Positions 8,156 through 16,855 of a stretch of 50,929 bases of DNA are shown here, one piece after another. Below the pieces are notes generated by a model that was given only the letters and a program-made list of their open reading frames with translations, searched no databases and was not told the origin of the DNA. The position numbers and the translations under genes were made by a program. Source of the stretch: an uncultured Lachnospiraceae bacterium (GTDB taxonomy: Bacteria; Bacillota; Clostridia; Lachnospirales; Lachnospiraceae); NCBI GenBank assembly GCA_947164865.1, contig CAMUYA010000024.1:1-50929 (forward strand). Reading direction: 5' to 3'. How positions within the stretch are numbered: the first letter of the stretch is position 1; every line of letters begins with the position of its first letter.

Positions 8156-9121
8156 TCAGCTCTGCTGATTCTTCTCGTAGGAAAGAAGTCTGATCTTTCC
8201 GGTGAGTTCCGACAGTTCTGTATCGAGCCCGCAGTCAAATATCCCGCCGTCAGTTTCGATATAACACTGGTTTTTGGCAAGACTGATATCCTCGATTATT
8301 TCCACAACACTGTCGGGGATCGTTGCAGCGGCCTCGAGCTGCTTCTTCTGCATGCTGACAAACGCGGAATCATCGGGTGATACATGGATCAGATAACTTC
8401 TGGTCCCCTCGATCCTGCGCATCGTCGTTTCGATCAAATGAGTAAGTATCTGGCGCTGTGATGAAAGATCAACATTGAAAATGTATTGATAAATGTCTGT
8501 GATCGTTTCCACAAGGTCGGTTTCCGCACTGTCGAACAGCTCTTCATAACTGGCCCTGAGTTCATTTTCCGTCTGCTTCAGCTCTGCTCTTGCGGCCTCA
8601 AGCTCGCTCTCAGCCTCAGCGTGTCCGTCGGCATATCCCTGGCCGTGGGCTTCGTCATATACAGCCTGTCTGGTTTGCTGCGCTTCCTCTTTGGCGTTTT
8701 CTATGATCTCGGCAGCTTCCCGTTCTGCATTTTCCAAAATCTGAGCTGCCTCTTTATTGGCCTTTTCTATGAAAGCGTTCGCATCCGCCTTCTGTACGGC
8801 TCTGGCCGGCTTTCCCTGCGGCTTACTCCTGCCAGCGGCTTCATCGCCCTCTGCCGGGACTTCTGCGCTCTCTTCTCCATCGCCCGAGGAATCACGAAAG
8901 AGCCCTTCAAAATCCCCATTCTCTCCCTCCGGATGCTCTCCGAGGTATTCTCCTTCATCGATCACATCGGCATCAAGGCCGAGCGAAAACTCTGCCTCCT
9001 GCCTTTCACGCTCCTTTTCGCGCATTATCTCGAGCTTTTTTTCCATAAGCGCATTCATATCGATCACGCGCTTATCTTTGTTCGATATATTTACATAAGA
9101 TGTCTTTAAAAGATTAGGCAA
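8156..9121 (-). CDS. fliH: Flagellar assembly protein FliH
   Basis: FliH binds and restrains FliI and links it to the C-ring. The 321-aa protein has an acidic N-terminal half, an Ala/Glu-rich coiled coil (about 110-190, KANKEAAQILENAEREAAEI) and a FliH/V-type ATPase subunit E-like C-terminal domain (VDLSSQRQILTHLIETTMRRI). The open frame begins with TTG at 9121, overlapping the fliG stop, with a GGAGG about 11 nt upstream. An ATG at residue 22 (MNALMEKKLE) is an alternative start; I keep the longer form with caution. Confidence 0.85.
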   Translation of the reverse strand: MPNLLKTSYVNISNKDKRVIDMNALMEKKLEIMREKERERQEAEFSLGLDADVIDEGEYLGEHPEGENGDFEGLFRDSSGDGEESAEVPAEGDEAAGRSKPQGKPARAVQKADANAFIEKANKEAAQILENAEREAAEIIENAKEEAQQTRQAVYDEAHGQGYADGHAEAESELEAARAELKQTENELRASYEELFDSAETDLVETITDIYQYIFNVDLSSQRQILTHLIETTMRRIEGTRSYLIHVSPDDSAFVSMQKKQLEAAATIPDSVVEIIEDISLAKNQCYIETDGGIFDCGLDTELSELTGKIRLLSYEKNQQS

Positions 9122-10136
9122 TTATCTCGTCGCCTCCGCCTCTGGAAATGATGATCTCGCCGGCGTCTTCCAGCTTTCTTATGATATTTACGATCTTCTG
9201 CTGAGCTTCCTCGACGTCTTTCATACGCACAGGGCCCATGAATTCCATGTCTTCTCTGATCATCGTAGCAAGACGCTTTGAAAGGTTGTTGAATATCGCA
9301 TTCTGAACCTGTTCATTTGCACCCTTCAGTGCAATGCCAAGATCGGAATTATCAACCTCACGCAGCACACGCTGTATGGATCTGTCGTCGAGGAGCAGAA
9401 CATCCTCGAATACGAACATCTTTTTCCTGATCTCGTCGGCAAGCTCGGGCTCTTCGATCTCCAATGATTCCATGATGTGTTTCTCTGTTCCGCGGTCTAC
9501 GGAGTTGAGGATCTCTACAACCGAATCTACACCGCCGATAATTGTGTAATCCTGATTAACAAGGGATGCGAGCTTGGATTCAAGCACTTTCTCAACCTCC
9601 TTGATGATATCGGGGCTGGTTCTGTCCATAACAGCGATACGCTTTGCAACATCTGCCTGTCTGTCGGGAGCGAGTGCGGATATGATCTGTCCCGCCTGCT
9701 GAGGTGAAAGGTATGAAAGTATAAGTGCGATAGTCTGGGGATGCTCGTCCTGTATAAAGTTGATGAGCTGTGTAGCGTCTGTCTTTCTTACAAATTCGAA
9801 AGGTTTAACCTGAAGTGAAGCGGTAAGCCTTCCGATAACCTCCATAGCCTTATCGCTTCCGAGGGCATTTTCAAGGAGCTCCTTGGCATAGCTGATACCG
9901 CCCTCTGCGATATACTGCTGTGCAAGGCAGACTTCGTAGAATTCGTTTATCACGTCCTCTTTGATCTGAGGAGTGACACTTCTGGTATTGGCGATCTCGA
10001 GGGTCAGTTCTTCGATCTCCTCCTCCTTAAGATGTTTGAATATACCGGCAGAACGCTCCGGTCCGAGAACTATGAGCAATATCGCTGCTTTTTGCAGTCC
10101 CGGAAGCGTTGTCGAATCTGTTGTTCCTCTTGCCAT
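9114..10136 (-). CDS. fliG: Flagellar motor switch protein FliG
   Basis: FliG is the C-ring torque-generating subunit. The 340-aa product is full length. The N-terminal domain (GLQKAAILLIVLGPERSAGIF) binds FliF, the middle domain has EHPQTIALILSYLSPQQAG (the EHPQ motif), and the C-terminal domain carries the charged torque helix region (LLLDDRSIQRVLREVDNSDLGIALKG). It lies 49 nt after fliF and overlaps fliH by 8 nt. Confidence 0.97.
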   Translation of the reverse strand: MARGTTDSTTLPGLQKAAILLIVLGPERSAGIFKHLKEEEIEELTLEIANTRSVTPQIKEDVINEFYEVCLAQQYIAEGGISYAKELLENALGSDKAMEVIGRLTASLQVKPFEFVRKTDATQLINFIQDEHPQTIALILSYLSPQQAGQIISALAPDRQADVAKRIAVMDRTSPDIIKEVEKVLESKLASLVNQDYTIIGGVDSVVEILNSVDRGTEKHIMESLEIEEPELADEIRKKMFVFEDVLLLDDRSIQRVLREVDNSDLGIALKGANEQVQNAIFNNLSKRLATMIREDMEFMGPVRMKDVEEAQQKIVNIIRKLEDAGEIIISRGGGDEIIA

Positions 10137-10185
10137 CTTAATCTCTCCTGCTTGAATCCCCTTTACCGGGCTTCAATAATGCTCC

Positions 10186-11784
10186 TTAACCCCACTCTTC
10201 GGTCAGCCAGTTGCGTAGAAGTATCGCAGCTGCCTCGGGATTCTCATCGACGAATTTCTCGACCATCTTTCGTGTTTCCGATTTAGTCTCCACGTCAATA
10301 TCCTCGACTTCAGGCTCGGGCGTAGACTGAAGGAGCGTCTCCACGGAAAGTTCCTCCTCCTGAGGTTCTTCTTTTCTTACCGCCATGCTTCTGAGAACGA
10401 CGATCACGAGAAGTATAAGTATCAGCGCGAACAGTGCGGCTGAAAGCACAGTTGTCCAGCTGATCTTAAGGCCTTCTTTGTCATAGAAGATGGGTGACTC
10501 GTAAGCTACTATCGTGATATTCTCAACGGGAACTCCCGTCGCTTTTGACACTATCTGATAGAAATCTTCATCAACTTCCAGCTTTGTATCAGTGCTGTTT
10601 GCAAGCTTATATTCATCCCATGTTATTCCGTCGAGCAGTCCCATGGTCTTGGCATCCTGCTCACGCAACTCCCTGAACGTGATTGCTGCTATCGAGAGCG
10701 AAGAGCTTCCGTAATCGATAACACCTGCAGGTATAGTTCCGTATTTTGAATATTCATCCAACAGATAATCACTGACGGTTTCGGAAGAAGATGACGAACT
10801 GTTCTGTCCGTTCTCATATACATATGTGGTTCCCTCTCCGTTGGAATCGGTACCGGGAACTCCCTCCACACCGTTCTCGCTCTCGGAATCGTAAGTTTCG
10901 TGGTGGGAAAGGTAGCCTTCATTCCTTCCGTCGGTTGTGGAATACTTCTTGACAGTCTCCTCGTAATTTGCGTAATTCATATCAAGATGACTTGTCACCT
11001 CGATATTGTCGTACTGGTTTGTTCCGAAGAGAACCTTTTTGGTCTGATTGGATATATAGCTCTCGGCGGTGTTCTTAAGCTCCTGCATGGAATTGGCTAT
11101 CCCTGCGGAAGAATAATCATCTCCGCCCACAAAAAGCATGTTTCCGTCTTCATCAAGGATCGTAACGTTGGACGTTGTCTCGTTTCCGAGGAAGCATGCC
11201 ACAGCCTTTGCTATAAACTGTGCATTACCGGAATTGAATGTCACATCCGTGTCGAGCTGGATATATGCAAAGGAATCCTGTTGCTTTGAAAGAAGTGTTC
11301 CCACATCATCAGGAATATGAAGCTGCACCTTTGCATTTTTGATTCCGCTTATACCTTTAAGCGTGTTGGCAAGCTGGGTCTCTCTGTAAAGCTGATACCT
11401 GTTAGTCCTGTCAAATGTGGTATCCGACAGAGATGAACTCTGTGCATCCGCAAGAGAGTACTTATCGGGATTATAACCGCTGGCACCGATAGCAAGTTCA
11501 GCAGCAGAGCTGTCGGACTCCTTTACGCTGATAACAAGTGCGTTGGAATTAAGCTGGTACTCTATTCCCGCATCCGAAAGTATCTGTGTTACTTCGGATG
11601 TTTCCGAAGTATCCGTGCAGGTTTTGAGCACAACATATTTCGGTCTTGTCATAACAGTGACGATCACTATAAACACGATAACGGTCACAATCGAAAGGAT
11701 TATAATGATCGCTTTCTGTCTGGTAGTGAATTTCTGCCACCACTCTTTTATTCTGTTAAGAATATTCCGTAACCACTCCGGCAT
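10186..11784 (-). CDS. fliF: Flagellar MS-ring protein FliF
   Basis: FliF forms the membrane MS ring that anchors the rod and C-ring. The 532-aa protein has an N-terminal membrane helix (about 23-46), the periplasmic ring-building motifs (ADAGIEYQLN; YRETQLANTLKGISGIKNAKVQLHIP), and a second membrane helix (about 445-465, VLSAALFALILILLVIVVL). It ends in an acidic cytoplasmic tail that binds FliG (AAAILLRNWLTEEWG). It is separated from fliE by 222 bp of E-element repeats rather than the usual short gap. Confidence 0.96.
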   Translation of the reverse strand: MPEWLRNILNRIKEWWQKFTTRQKAIIIILSIVTVIVFIVIVTVMTRPKYVVLKTCTDTSETSEVTQILSDAGIEYQLNSNALVISVKESDSSAAELAIGASGYNPDKYSLADAQSSSLSDTTFDRTNRYQLYRETQLANTLKGISGIKNAKVQLHIPDDVGTLLSKQQDSFAYIQLDTDVTFNSGNAQFIAKAVACFLGNETTSNVTILDEDGNMLFVGGDDYSSAGIANSMQELKNTAESYISNQTKKVLFGTNQYDNIEVTSHLDMNYANYEETVKKYSTTDGRNEGYLSHHETYDSESENGVEGVPGTDSNGEGTTYVYENGQNSSSSSSETVSDYLLDEYSKYGTIPAGVIDYGSSSLSIAAITFRELREQDAKTMGLLDGITWDEYKLANSTDTKLEVDEDFYQIVSKATGVPVENITIVAYESPIFYDKEGLKISWTTVLSAALFALILILLVIVVLRSMAVRKEEPQEEELSVETLLQSTPEPEVEDIDVETKSETRKMVEKFVDENPEAAAILLRNWLTEEWG

Positions 11785-11815
11785 TTGTGTTATCCTCTCC
11801 TAAAACTTTGCGGTA

Positions 11816-11871
11816 TCAATTCGCGTTCGCTCCGTGTCGACTGCGCGCTAAGGCATTATAGAGCAGATTGC
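11816..11871 (-). repeat. E element 2b (degenerate, hairpin arms lost)
   Basis: In transcript sense it has GCAAT, the P3 loop and 3' arm (ATGCCTTAGCGCGCAG), the spacer GACACGGAGCGAACGCGA shared with E2a, and an ATTG P1' remnant. P2 and the 5' arm of P3 are deleted. It is a decayed tandem partner of E2a. Confidence 0.65.
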
Positions 11872-11874
11872 TTT

Positions 11875-11990
11875 CAAAATGTGACAAAGTACATCACATT
11901 TTGCGCAACACTTCGCGTTCGCTCCGTGTCGCCTGCGCGCTAAGGCATCGCGCAGTCGATCTGCTTCGTAAAGTACACGAAGCAGATTGC
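11875..11990 (-). repeat. E element 2a (structured intergenic repeat)
   Basis: In transcript sense it follows the fliE stop after a short GCCCTAGCAATCCCTA lead. P1 is GCAAT with GTTGC (one G-T pair), P2 is ATCTGCTTCGT with loop GTACTTT, P3 is CGCGCAG/CTGCGCG with loop ATGCCTTAG, and P4 is CAAAATGTGA with loop GTACTTT. Only P3 resembles E1 in stem sequence. Confidence 0.8.
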
Positions 11991-12006
11991 TAGGGATTGC
12001 TAGGGC

Positions 12007-12342
12007 TTATATTTGTATCTGCATAATTTCCTTGTAGGCCTCGAGTACTCTGTCGCGGATCGCAACAGTGTACTGGAGGGCGGTGGAGGCCTTCTCGAGT
12101 GCGATAGTCAGATCATGGGTGGAATCACTTTCGCCAAGGGCAAAGAGTATTTCCTGATCCTCCGCATCCGACAGATAGCTGTTTGTCTGATTGATATTGT
12201 TGATAGCGGAATTAAGAGCCGCCTCAAACATGGTACCGTCGGCGGCCTTCCCGGTATTTGTAAGGCCAAGGCCTTTGATATTGGTAGGCTTGATCACATC
12301 ATTTGTGGGCCCTGTCATAGCCCTGACAAAAGCAGCATTCAT
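12007..12342 (-). CDS. fliE: Flagellar hook-basal body complex protein FliE
   Basis: FliE is the MS ring-rod adaptor and an early export substrate. The product is 111 aa from the ATG at 12342, which has GAGAGG at proper spacing; an upstream TTG at 12348 is too close to that site. The C-terminus (ILFALGESDSTHDLTIALEKASTALQYTVAIRDRVLEAYKEIM) is the diagnostic conserved part of FliE. It follows flgC by about 60 nt, and its stop is directly followed by E element 2a. Confidence 0.93.
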   Translation of the reverse strand: MNAAFVRAMTGPTNDVIKPTNIKGLGLTNTGKAADGTMFEAALNSAINNINQTNSYLSDAEDQEILFALGESDSTHDLTIALEKASTALQYTVAIRDRVLEAYKEIMQIQI

Positions 12343-12400
12343 ATACAAAACCTCTCAGATTGATTTGCTAACATTACACACTTAAAAACTCATCAGTTCA

Positions 12401-12850
12401 TCACTGTCCCAGCTCAAGGCCCTGTCTGGCCATATTTTTGCTGGCTGTAAAAGCAGTTGAATTGGCCTCATACGAGCGGCTTGCATCGATGAGGTTCGTC
12501 ATTTCGGTAATTATATTAACATTGGGGTATGTCACATATCCGTTCTCGTCGGCATCGGGATGTGAAGGATCGTATACCATGTTCATCTCGGTAACATTGT
12601 CCTCAAAAACCCTTGTGACTTTTACTCCCTTTCCGGCGTAGTTCTTTCTGATGGATCCGAGCACGTGGCTGAAGCTGTCACTGTTTCTGACACCCTTTTC
12701 CTCAAAGACAACTACCTTCCTGCGGTAGGGATCTCCGTTTTCCGTTCTGGTGGTATTGGCATTTGCCACATTCTCCGCAATGATATCCATGCGGTATCTC
12801 TGAGCGGTAAGTCCCGATGCACTTGTATCAAATGATGTAAACATACTCAT
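12401..12850 (-). CDS. flgC: Flagellar basal-body rod protein FlgC
   Basis: FlgC is a proximal rod subunit. The 149-aa protein starts with a rod/hook family N-terminus (FTSFDTSASGLTAQRYRMDIIAENVANANTTRT) and has the FlgC core VFEDNVTEMNMVYDPSHPDADENGYV. It ends with a coiled C-terminal helix (DASRSYEANSTAFTASKNM). Length and order (flgB-flgC-fliE) are canonical. Confidence 0.96.
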   Translation of the reverse strand: MSMFTSFDTSASGLTAQRYRMDIIAENVANANTTRTENGDPYRRKVVVFEEKGVRNSDSFSHVLGSIRKNYAGKGVKVTRVFEDNVTEMNMVYDPSHPDADENGYVTYPNVNIITEMTNLIDASRSYEANSTAFTASKNMARQGLELGQ

Positions 12851-12888
12851 AATGTTACCCTCTTATCTCACTTCACATATCACTGTTA

Positions 12889-13281
12889 TCACTTCTTCAT
12901 TGCAGCCTGAAGATTTTGAAATTCCTGGGAGATACTTCTCATCAATCCCTGATATTTAAGCTGGTTCTGCGCCAGATAAACATTTTCGTTCTCTATATCG
13001 ACATTGTTTCCGTCCAGTCTGTATGAGAAATTCGATGCATCGGTATATGTTCCCACCTTCAGACGACGGAGCTTGACATTTGCGACCTTAGTGTCTGTAT
13101 CGACCAGAACATTATTCCCAAGCTCCCTTGCAAGCACGGATTCAAAATCAACATCCTGACGCTTATACAGCGGAGTGTCGACATTGGCGATATTGTTTGC
13201 GATAGCCTCATTTCTGAGCCACGATGCATCCGCGGCCTTTTCGAGGACATTTATATAGTCAAACGCGTTTGTTCCGATCAT
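12889..13281 (-). CDS. flgB: Flagellar basal-body rod protein FlgB
   Basis: FlgB is a proximal rod subunit. The 130-aa product includes ASWLRNEAIANNIANVDTPLYKRQDVDFE, the rod-protein N-terminal signature, and NNVDIENENVYLAQNQLKYQ near the C-terminus. It is the first gene of the flagellar operon. The start ATG follows AAAGGG. A 322-bp region separates it from codY. Confidence 0.95.
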   Translation of the reverse strand: MIGTNAFDYINVLEKAADASWLRNEAIANNIANVDTPLYKRQDVDFESVLARELGNNVLVDTDTKVANVKLRRLKVGTYTDASNFSYRLDGNNVDIENENVYLAQNQLKYQGLMRSISQEFQNLQAAMKK

Positions 13282-13603
13282 AAGGATACCCTTTCGTAAA
13301 TCTTCGTTTGATGCAAAACTTTTCGTATTTCACATTATCACAAATCGGGCAAAATAACAACACAAAATAGCGAGTCAACAATCCATATATTGTGGTTTTG
13401 CGGTAAAGAATTATGGTAAACCACCATAGGTGCCCATATGTGACATTATTAACACTCTGAAACATGCGGTGCGATCACCTGCGAAGTAAAAAAAGATTCC
13501 TCAGAAATGCGCCATAATCCCTTCGCGCAGGCCCTCGGAACCTTTAAATCCTTTTACTGTATAATTTTACCGACCGGTACGAACAAGCTGCAGGAATTAT
13601 CGT
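13282..13603 (-). promoter_or_regulatory. codY-flgB intergenic region, probable flagellar operon promoter region
   Basis: No gene is visible. In transcript sense it contains a codY terminator, an inverted repeat TATGGT-N5-ACCATA (13412-13428), CCATATATTGTGG (13383-13395), and a weak promoter candidate TTGTTA-N17-TAATGT near 13335-13365. I find no good sigma-28 match. The inverted repeat could be an operator, but no regulator is identified. Confidence 0.35.
13490..13547 (-). terminator. Possible intrinsic terminator after codY
   Basis: In transcript sense GGTTCC pairs with GGAATC and an inner GCGC pairs with GCGC, followed directly by a run of seven T. The stem is interrupted by internal loops, so strength is uncertain. 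Confidence 0.5.
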
Positions 13604-14386
13604 CTAGCGCATCCTGCGCCTGAGCTCATCAATCTCGTCAAAAACAAAATCATTGAGCACTTTGATATATGTGCCCTTCATTCCGGAAGACCGGGATTCT
13701 ATAACACCAGCGCTTTCAAACTTACGAAGCGCATTGACTATGACCGATCTCGTAATACCCACTTTATCGGCGATCTTGCTGGCCACAAGAATGCCTTCAT
13801 TCCCGCCGAGTTCGTCAAAGATGTGTACTATAGCTTCCACTTCGGAATAGGAAAGGGTGCTGATCGCGGATTTGACAACTGCGATCTTGCGGGATTCTTC
13901 AGCGCTTTCCTCGCTGACCGACCTGAGCATCTCAAGCCCCACAACAGTGGTCCCGTATTCGCACAGAATGATGTCATCTATCTCATAGGGAGCTCCCATC
14001 CTGTACAAAAACAGAGTTCCGAGCCGTTCTCCCGCTATCTCTATCGGAGTGATTATAGCCTGATATTTCTTGGAATCGGTATTCTCAAAGCCAAGCGTGC
14101 TGAGGCTGACATTTTCCTTTGTGGAAAGGATCCCGAGAAAACGTTCGTTCAGCATATCGTCTATAAAGTTGCCGACACGATTGGCAATAAGCTCTTCTAT
14201 TTTGTCGGTTCCTTCCGAGAATCCCACTCCGAGGATCTTACCCTTCCGGCTGATAACCAAAACATTAGAAGAGAGTATCTCCTTCATAACATCACAGATA
14301 TCATTAAATACTACCTTGCTGGAATTGTTGTTGTGGAGTAATTTCCCAATTTTTCTGGTTTTGTCAAGAAGAGACACACCGCTCAT
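13604..14386 (-). CDS. codY: Global transcriptional regulator CodY
   Basis: CodY represses nutrient-limitation genes when bound to branched-chain amino acids and GTP. The 260-aa length is typical. Residues 1 to about 155 form the GAF effector domain (starting LLDKTRKIGKLL). The C-terminal winged helix (about 190-250) includes the recognition region SKIADKVGITRSVIVNALRKFESAGVIESRS. It starts 8 nt after CAGGAGG. Downstream is the flagellar operon, the same order as in B. subtilis; hslVU, xerC and trmFO are absent between topA and codY here. Confidence 0.97.
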   Translation of the reverse strand: MSGVSLLDKTRKIGKLLHNNNSSKVVFNDICDVMKEILSSNVLVISRKGKILGVGFSEGTDKIEELIANRVGNFIDDMLNERFLGILSTKENVSLSTLGFENTDSKKYQAIITPIEIAGERLGTLFLYRMGAPYEIDDIILCEYGTTVVGLEMLRSVSEESAEESRKIAVVKSAISTLSYSEVEAIVHIFDELGGNEGILVASKIADKVGITRSVIVNALRKFESAGVIESRSSGMKGTYIKVLNDFVFDEIDELRRRMR

Positions 14387-14477
14387 ACCATCCTCCTGTA
14401 TGATACCGATTCTGAGTAAAGATCATTTGCCGATACGGTAATCCGACAATTATGCACACATCATTACGGACGATATA

Positions 14478-14506
14478 ATCTTATCACAACTTTAAGTATA
14501 TTTCAA
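14478..14506 (-). promoter_or_regulatory. Sigma-A promoter for codY
   Basis: TTGAAA (14501-14506) and TAAGAT (14478-14483) are separated by 17 nt on the minus strand, about 90 nt before the codY start. Confidence 0.6.
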
Positions 14507-14509
14507 GTA

Positions 14510-14524
14510 AATTGACAGAATATT
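14510..14524 (-). promoter_or_regulatory. CodY-box-like site upstream of codY
   Basis: Minus strand AATATTCTGTCAATT matches the CodY consensus AATTTTCWGAAAATT at 12 of 15 positions. It lies just upstream of the codY -35 element, suggesting autoregulation. Confidence 0.45.
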
Positions 14525-14534
14525 CTATAAAATA

Positions 14535-16604
14535 TCAGTTTTCTTTCTCTGATTTTGAAGAATATCCGCAGTCTTTGTTGCTGCAGAGATTTCTGTTGCC
14601 CTTTTCAACCATATAGCTTCCGCACTTGGGACATTTCTCTTCTACCGGTTTATCCCACGAAACGAAATCGCACTCGGGAAATCCGATACATCCGTAGAAC
14701 CTGCGTCCCTTCTTGGACATCTTCATCACCACATCCTTGCCGCATTTGGGGCAAGGTATACCGATCTTTTCAAAGAAAGGCTTGGTAAATCTGCACTCAG
14801 GGAATCCCGGACAAGCCAGGAATTTACCGTGGGGACCGTATTTGATCACCATTCTGCGCCCGCACTCCTCACATATTTCATCGGAGAGTTCATCTTCGAT
14901 CTTTATCTTAGAGAGTTCATTCTCGGCATTCTTAACGGCTTCATCCAGATCGGGATAGAAGTTTTCAAGGATCGTCTTCCAGCCCACTTCTCCGCTCTCG
15001 ACACCGTCAAGAAGTGCTTCCAGATTGGCGGTAAAATTGATATCCACTATCGTGGGAAATGCTTCGATCATTATATCGTTTACGGCATTTCCGAGCTCTG
15101 TCGCAAATAGATTCTTTCCCTCTTTTGCCACATATCTTCTGGATATGATCGTAGAGATCGTCGGAGCATAGGTGCTGGGACGTCCGATTCCCTTTTCCTC
15201 GAGAGTCCTTACCAGAGAAGCCTCTGTGAAATGAGCCGGAGGCTGGGTGAAATGCTGCTTCGGATCAAGATTATCAAGCGTGAGCTTGCTCTTTTTGTTG
15301 ATCGCGCTGGTAAGTGCATTTTCCTCTTCCTCATCTCCGGGATTATAAACACTCATAAATCCATCAAAAACGCATCTGCTTGCAGAGAGGGTGAAGATGT
15401 GCTCACCGGCACCTATCCTGATGTTGGTAGTCTCATATCTGGCAGGAGCCATGCGGCTTGCAAGGAATCGCTTCCAGATGAGTGAATAAAGTCTGTACAG
15501 ATCCCTCGGAAGCTGGTCTTTCAGATCCGAAGGGGTCTTCTCGATATCTGTGGGCCTTATAGCCTCGTGGGCATCCTGGATCTTCTTTCCGGATGCGGAA
15601 GCAGCCTGTTTGCTCCCCTGGAACTTATCCGAATAATGCTCTTTTATGAAATCATAAGCCATCTTCTCGGCTTCATTCGATACTCTGGTGGAATCGGTAC
15701 GAAGATAGGAAATAAGACCTACCGTTCCCTCTCCTTTTATCTCCACACCTTCATAAAGCTGCTGTGCAAGCCTCATTGTCTTTGATGTGGAGAAATTAAG
15801 CACCTTGCTGGCTTCCTGCTGAAGAGTCGAGGTGGTAAAAGGCAAAGGTGCCTTGCGGATCCTCTCTCCGGTAGTTATATCATTTACCGAAAACTTCTCT
15901 TTCTTTACGGCAGCTATTATATCTTTGACCTGTTTTTCGTTCTTTAATTCTGTCTTTCCCTTTGCGGTCCCGTAATATTTAGCTGTAATGGGCTTTTTCT
16001 CACCGTCAACTTTAAGGATCGCATCAAGGGTCCAGTACTCTTCGGGAATGAATTCATTTATCTCATTCTCTCTGTCACATATAATACGAAGGGCTATGGA
16101 CTGTACACGTCCGGCAGAGAGGCCTCTCTTAACCTTTGCCCAGAGAACGGGTGATATACGGTATCCCACCATGCGGTCAAGAATACGCCTTGTCTGCTGT
16201 GCATTTACAAGATCCATATCGATCTTGCGCGGATTCTTCAGAGACTCCTTTACTGCGTTTTTGGTTATTTCATTGAACGTGATGCGGTACGTGGGTTTGT
16301 CTTCGAGCTTTAAGATATGAAAAAGATGCCATGAAATAGCCTCCCCTTCACGGTCGGGGTCGGTTGCGAGATATACTTTATCTGCTTTTTTAACTTTTTT
16401 GCGAAGATCGGCTACAAGGTCGCCCTTGCCTCTGATCGTTATATATTTGGGCTCATAACCGCCCTCAATGTCAATTCCGAGGGAACTCTTTGGGAGGTCA
16501 CGGACATGGCCCTGGCTGGCTGCAACTTCATAATTGCTCCCCAGGAACTTTTTGATTGTCTTAACCTTTGCGGGTGACTCCACGATCACAAGATTCTTTG
16601 ACAT
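14535..16604 (-). CDS. topA: DNA topoisomerase I
   Basis: This type IA topoisomerase relaxes negative supercoils. The 689-aa product has the TOPRIM domain (NLVIVESPAKVKTI; DPDRE at 82-86), the active-site Tyr at about 300 in GLISYLRTDSTRVS, and three C-terminal Cys4 zinc ribbons (CEECG...CPGFPEC, CPKCG...CIGFPEC, CPKCG...CSNKDC). The ATG follows AAGGAG. It lies 104 nt after the tRNA-Glu gene, past a terminator, and 148 nt before codY. Confidence 0.98.
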   Translation of the reverse strand: MSKNLVIVESPAKVKTIKKFLGSNYEVAASQGHVRDLPKSSLGIDIEGGYEPKYITIRGKGDLVADLRKKVKKADKVYLATDPDREGEAISWHLFHILKLEDKPTYRITFNEITKNAVKESLKNPRKIDMDLVNAQQTRRILDRMVGYRISPVLWAKVKRGLSAGRVQSIALRIICDRENEINEFIPEEYWTLDAILKVDGEKKPITAKYYGTAKGKTELKNEKQVKDIIAAVKKEKFSVNDITTGERIRKAPLPFTTSTLQQEASKVLNFSTSKTMRLAQQLYEGVEIKGEGTVGLISYLRTDSTRVSNEAEKMAYDFIKEHYSDKFQGSKQAASASGKKIQDAHEAIRPTDIEKTPSDLKDQLPRDLYRLYSLIWKRFLASRMAPARYETTNIRIGAGEHIFTLSASRCVFDGFMSVYNPGDEEEENALTSAINKKSKLTLDNLDPKQHFTQPPAHFTEASLVRTLEEKGIGRPSTYAPTISTIISRRYVAKEGKNLFATELGNAVNDIMIEAFPTIVDINFTANLEALLDGVESGEVGWKTILENFYPDLDEAVKNAENELSKIKIEDELSDEICEECGRRMVIKYGPHGKFLACPGFPECRFTKPFFEKIGIPCPKCGKDVVMKMSKKGRRFYGCIGFPECDFVSWDKPVEEKCPKCGSYMVEKGNRNLCSNKDCGYSSKSEKEN

Positions 16605-16651
16605 GATGACTCTCCTTGATTACTTAAGAATCGATTTACTGTTTAGTATTT

Positions 16652-16680
16652 AAAAAGTCTTGAGGGAATAACCTCAAGAC
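16652..16680 (-). terminator. Intrinsic terminator after tRNA-Glu
   Basis: A 9-bp perfect stem GTCTTGAGG/CCTCAAGAC with a 6-nt loop is followed by TTTTT on the minus strand. It lies 28 nt after the tRNA 3' end. Confidence 0.85.
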
Positions 16681-16707
16681 TGATTAACTATACTGTGAAA
16701 TTGTAAG

Positions 16708-16779
16708 CAGCTGGTAGGGGAATCGAACCCCTGATTCCGCCGTGAGAGGGCGGCGTCTTAACCCCTTGACCAACCAGCC
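16708..16779 (-). tRNA. tRNA-Glu (anticodon CTC)
   Basis: The minus strand folds as a complete 72-nt tRNA: acceptor GGCTGGT/ACCAGCT, D-arm GTC/GAC, anticodon stem CCGCC/GGCGG with loop CTCTCAC (anticodon CTC, reading GAG), and T-arm AGGGG-TTCGATT-CCCCT. CCA is not encoded. A promoter and a terminator flank it, so it is an independent unit. Confidence 0.96.
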
Positions 16780-16808
16780 ACAGCGCATGTTTCACACGCG
16801 ACTTGCTT

Positions 16809-16837
16809 ATATTACTATAAACTTTTTAATAATGCAA
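16809..16837 (-). promoter_or_regulatory. Sigma-A promoter for tRNA-Glu
   Basis: TTGCAT (16832-16837) and TAATAT (16809-16814) are spaced by 17 nt, about 30 nt upstream of the tRNA 5' end. Confidence 0.7.
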
Positions 16838-16855
16838 GTACTTTTTTAAAAAAAA

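Noticed and set aside
11816..11990. CRISPR-like reading of the repeated hairpins
   Set aside because: There are no regular spacers, no cas genes and unequal unit structure; the units are paired hairpins.
13383..13428. Inverted repeats upstream of flgB as a CodY or other known operator
   Set aside because: They do not match the CodY consensus or any box I can name, so they are described only as part of the intergenic region.
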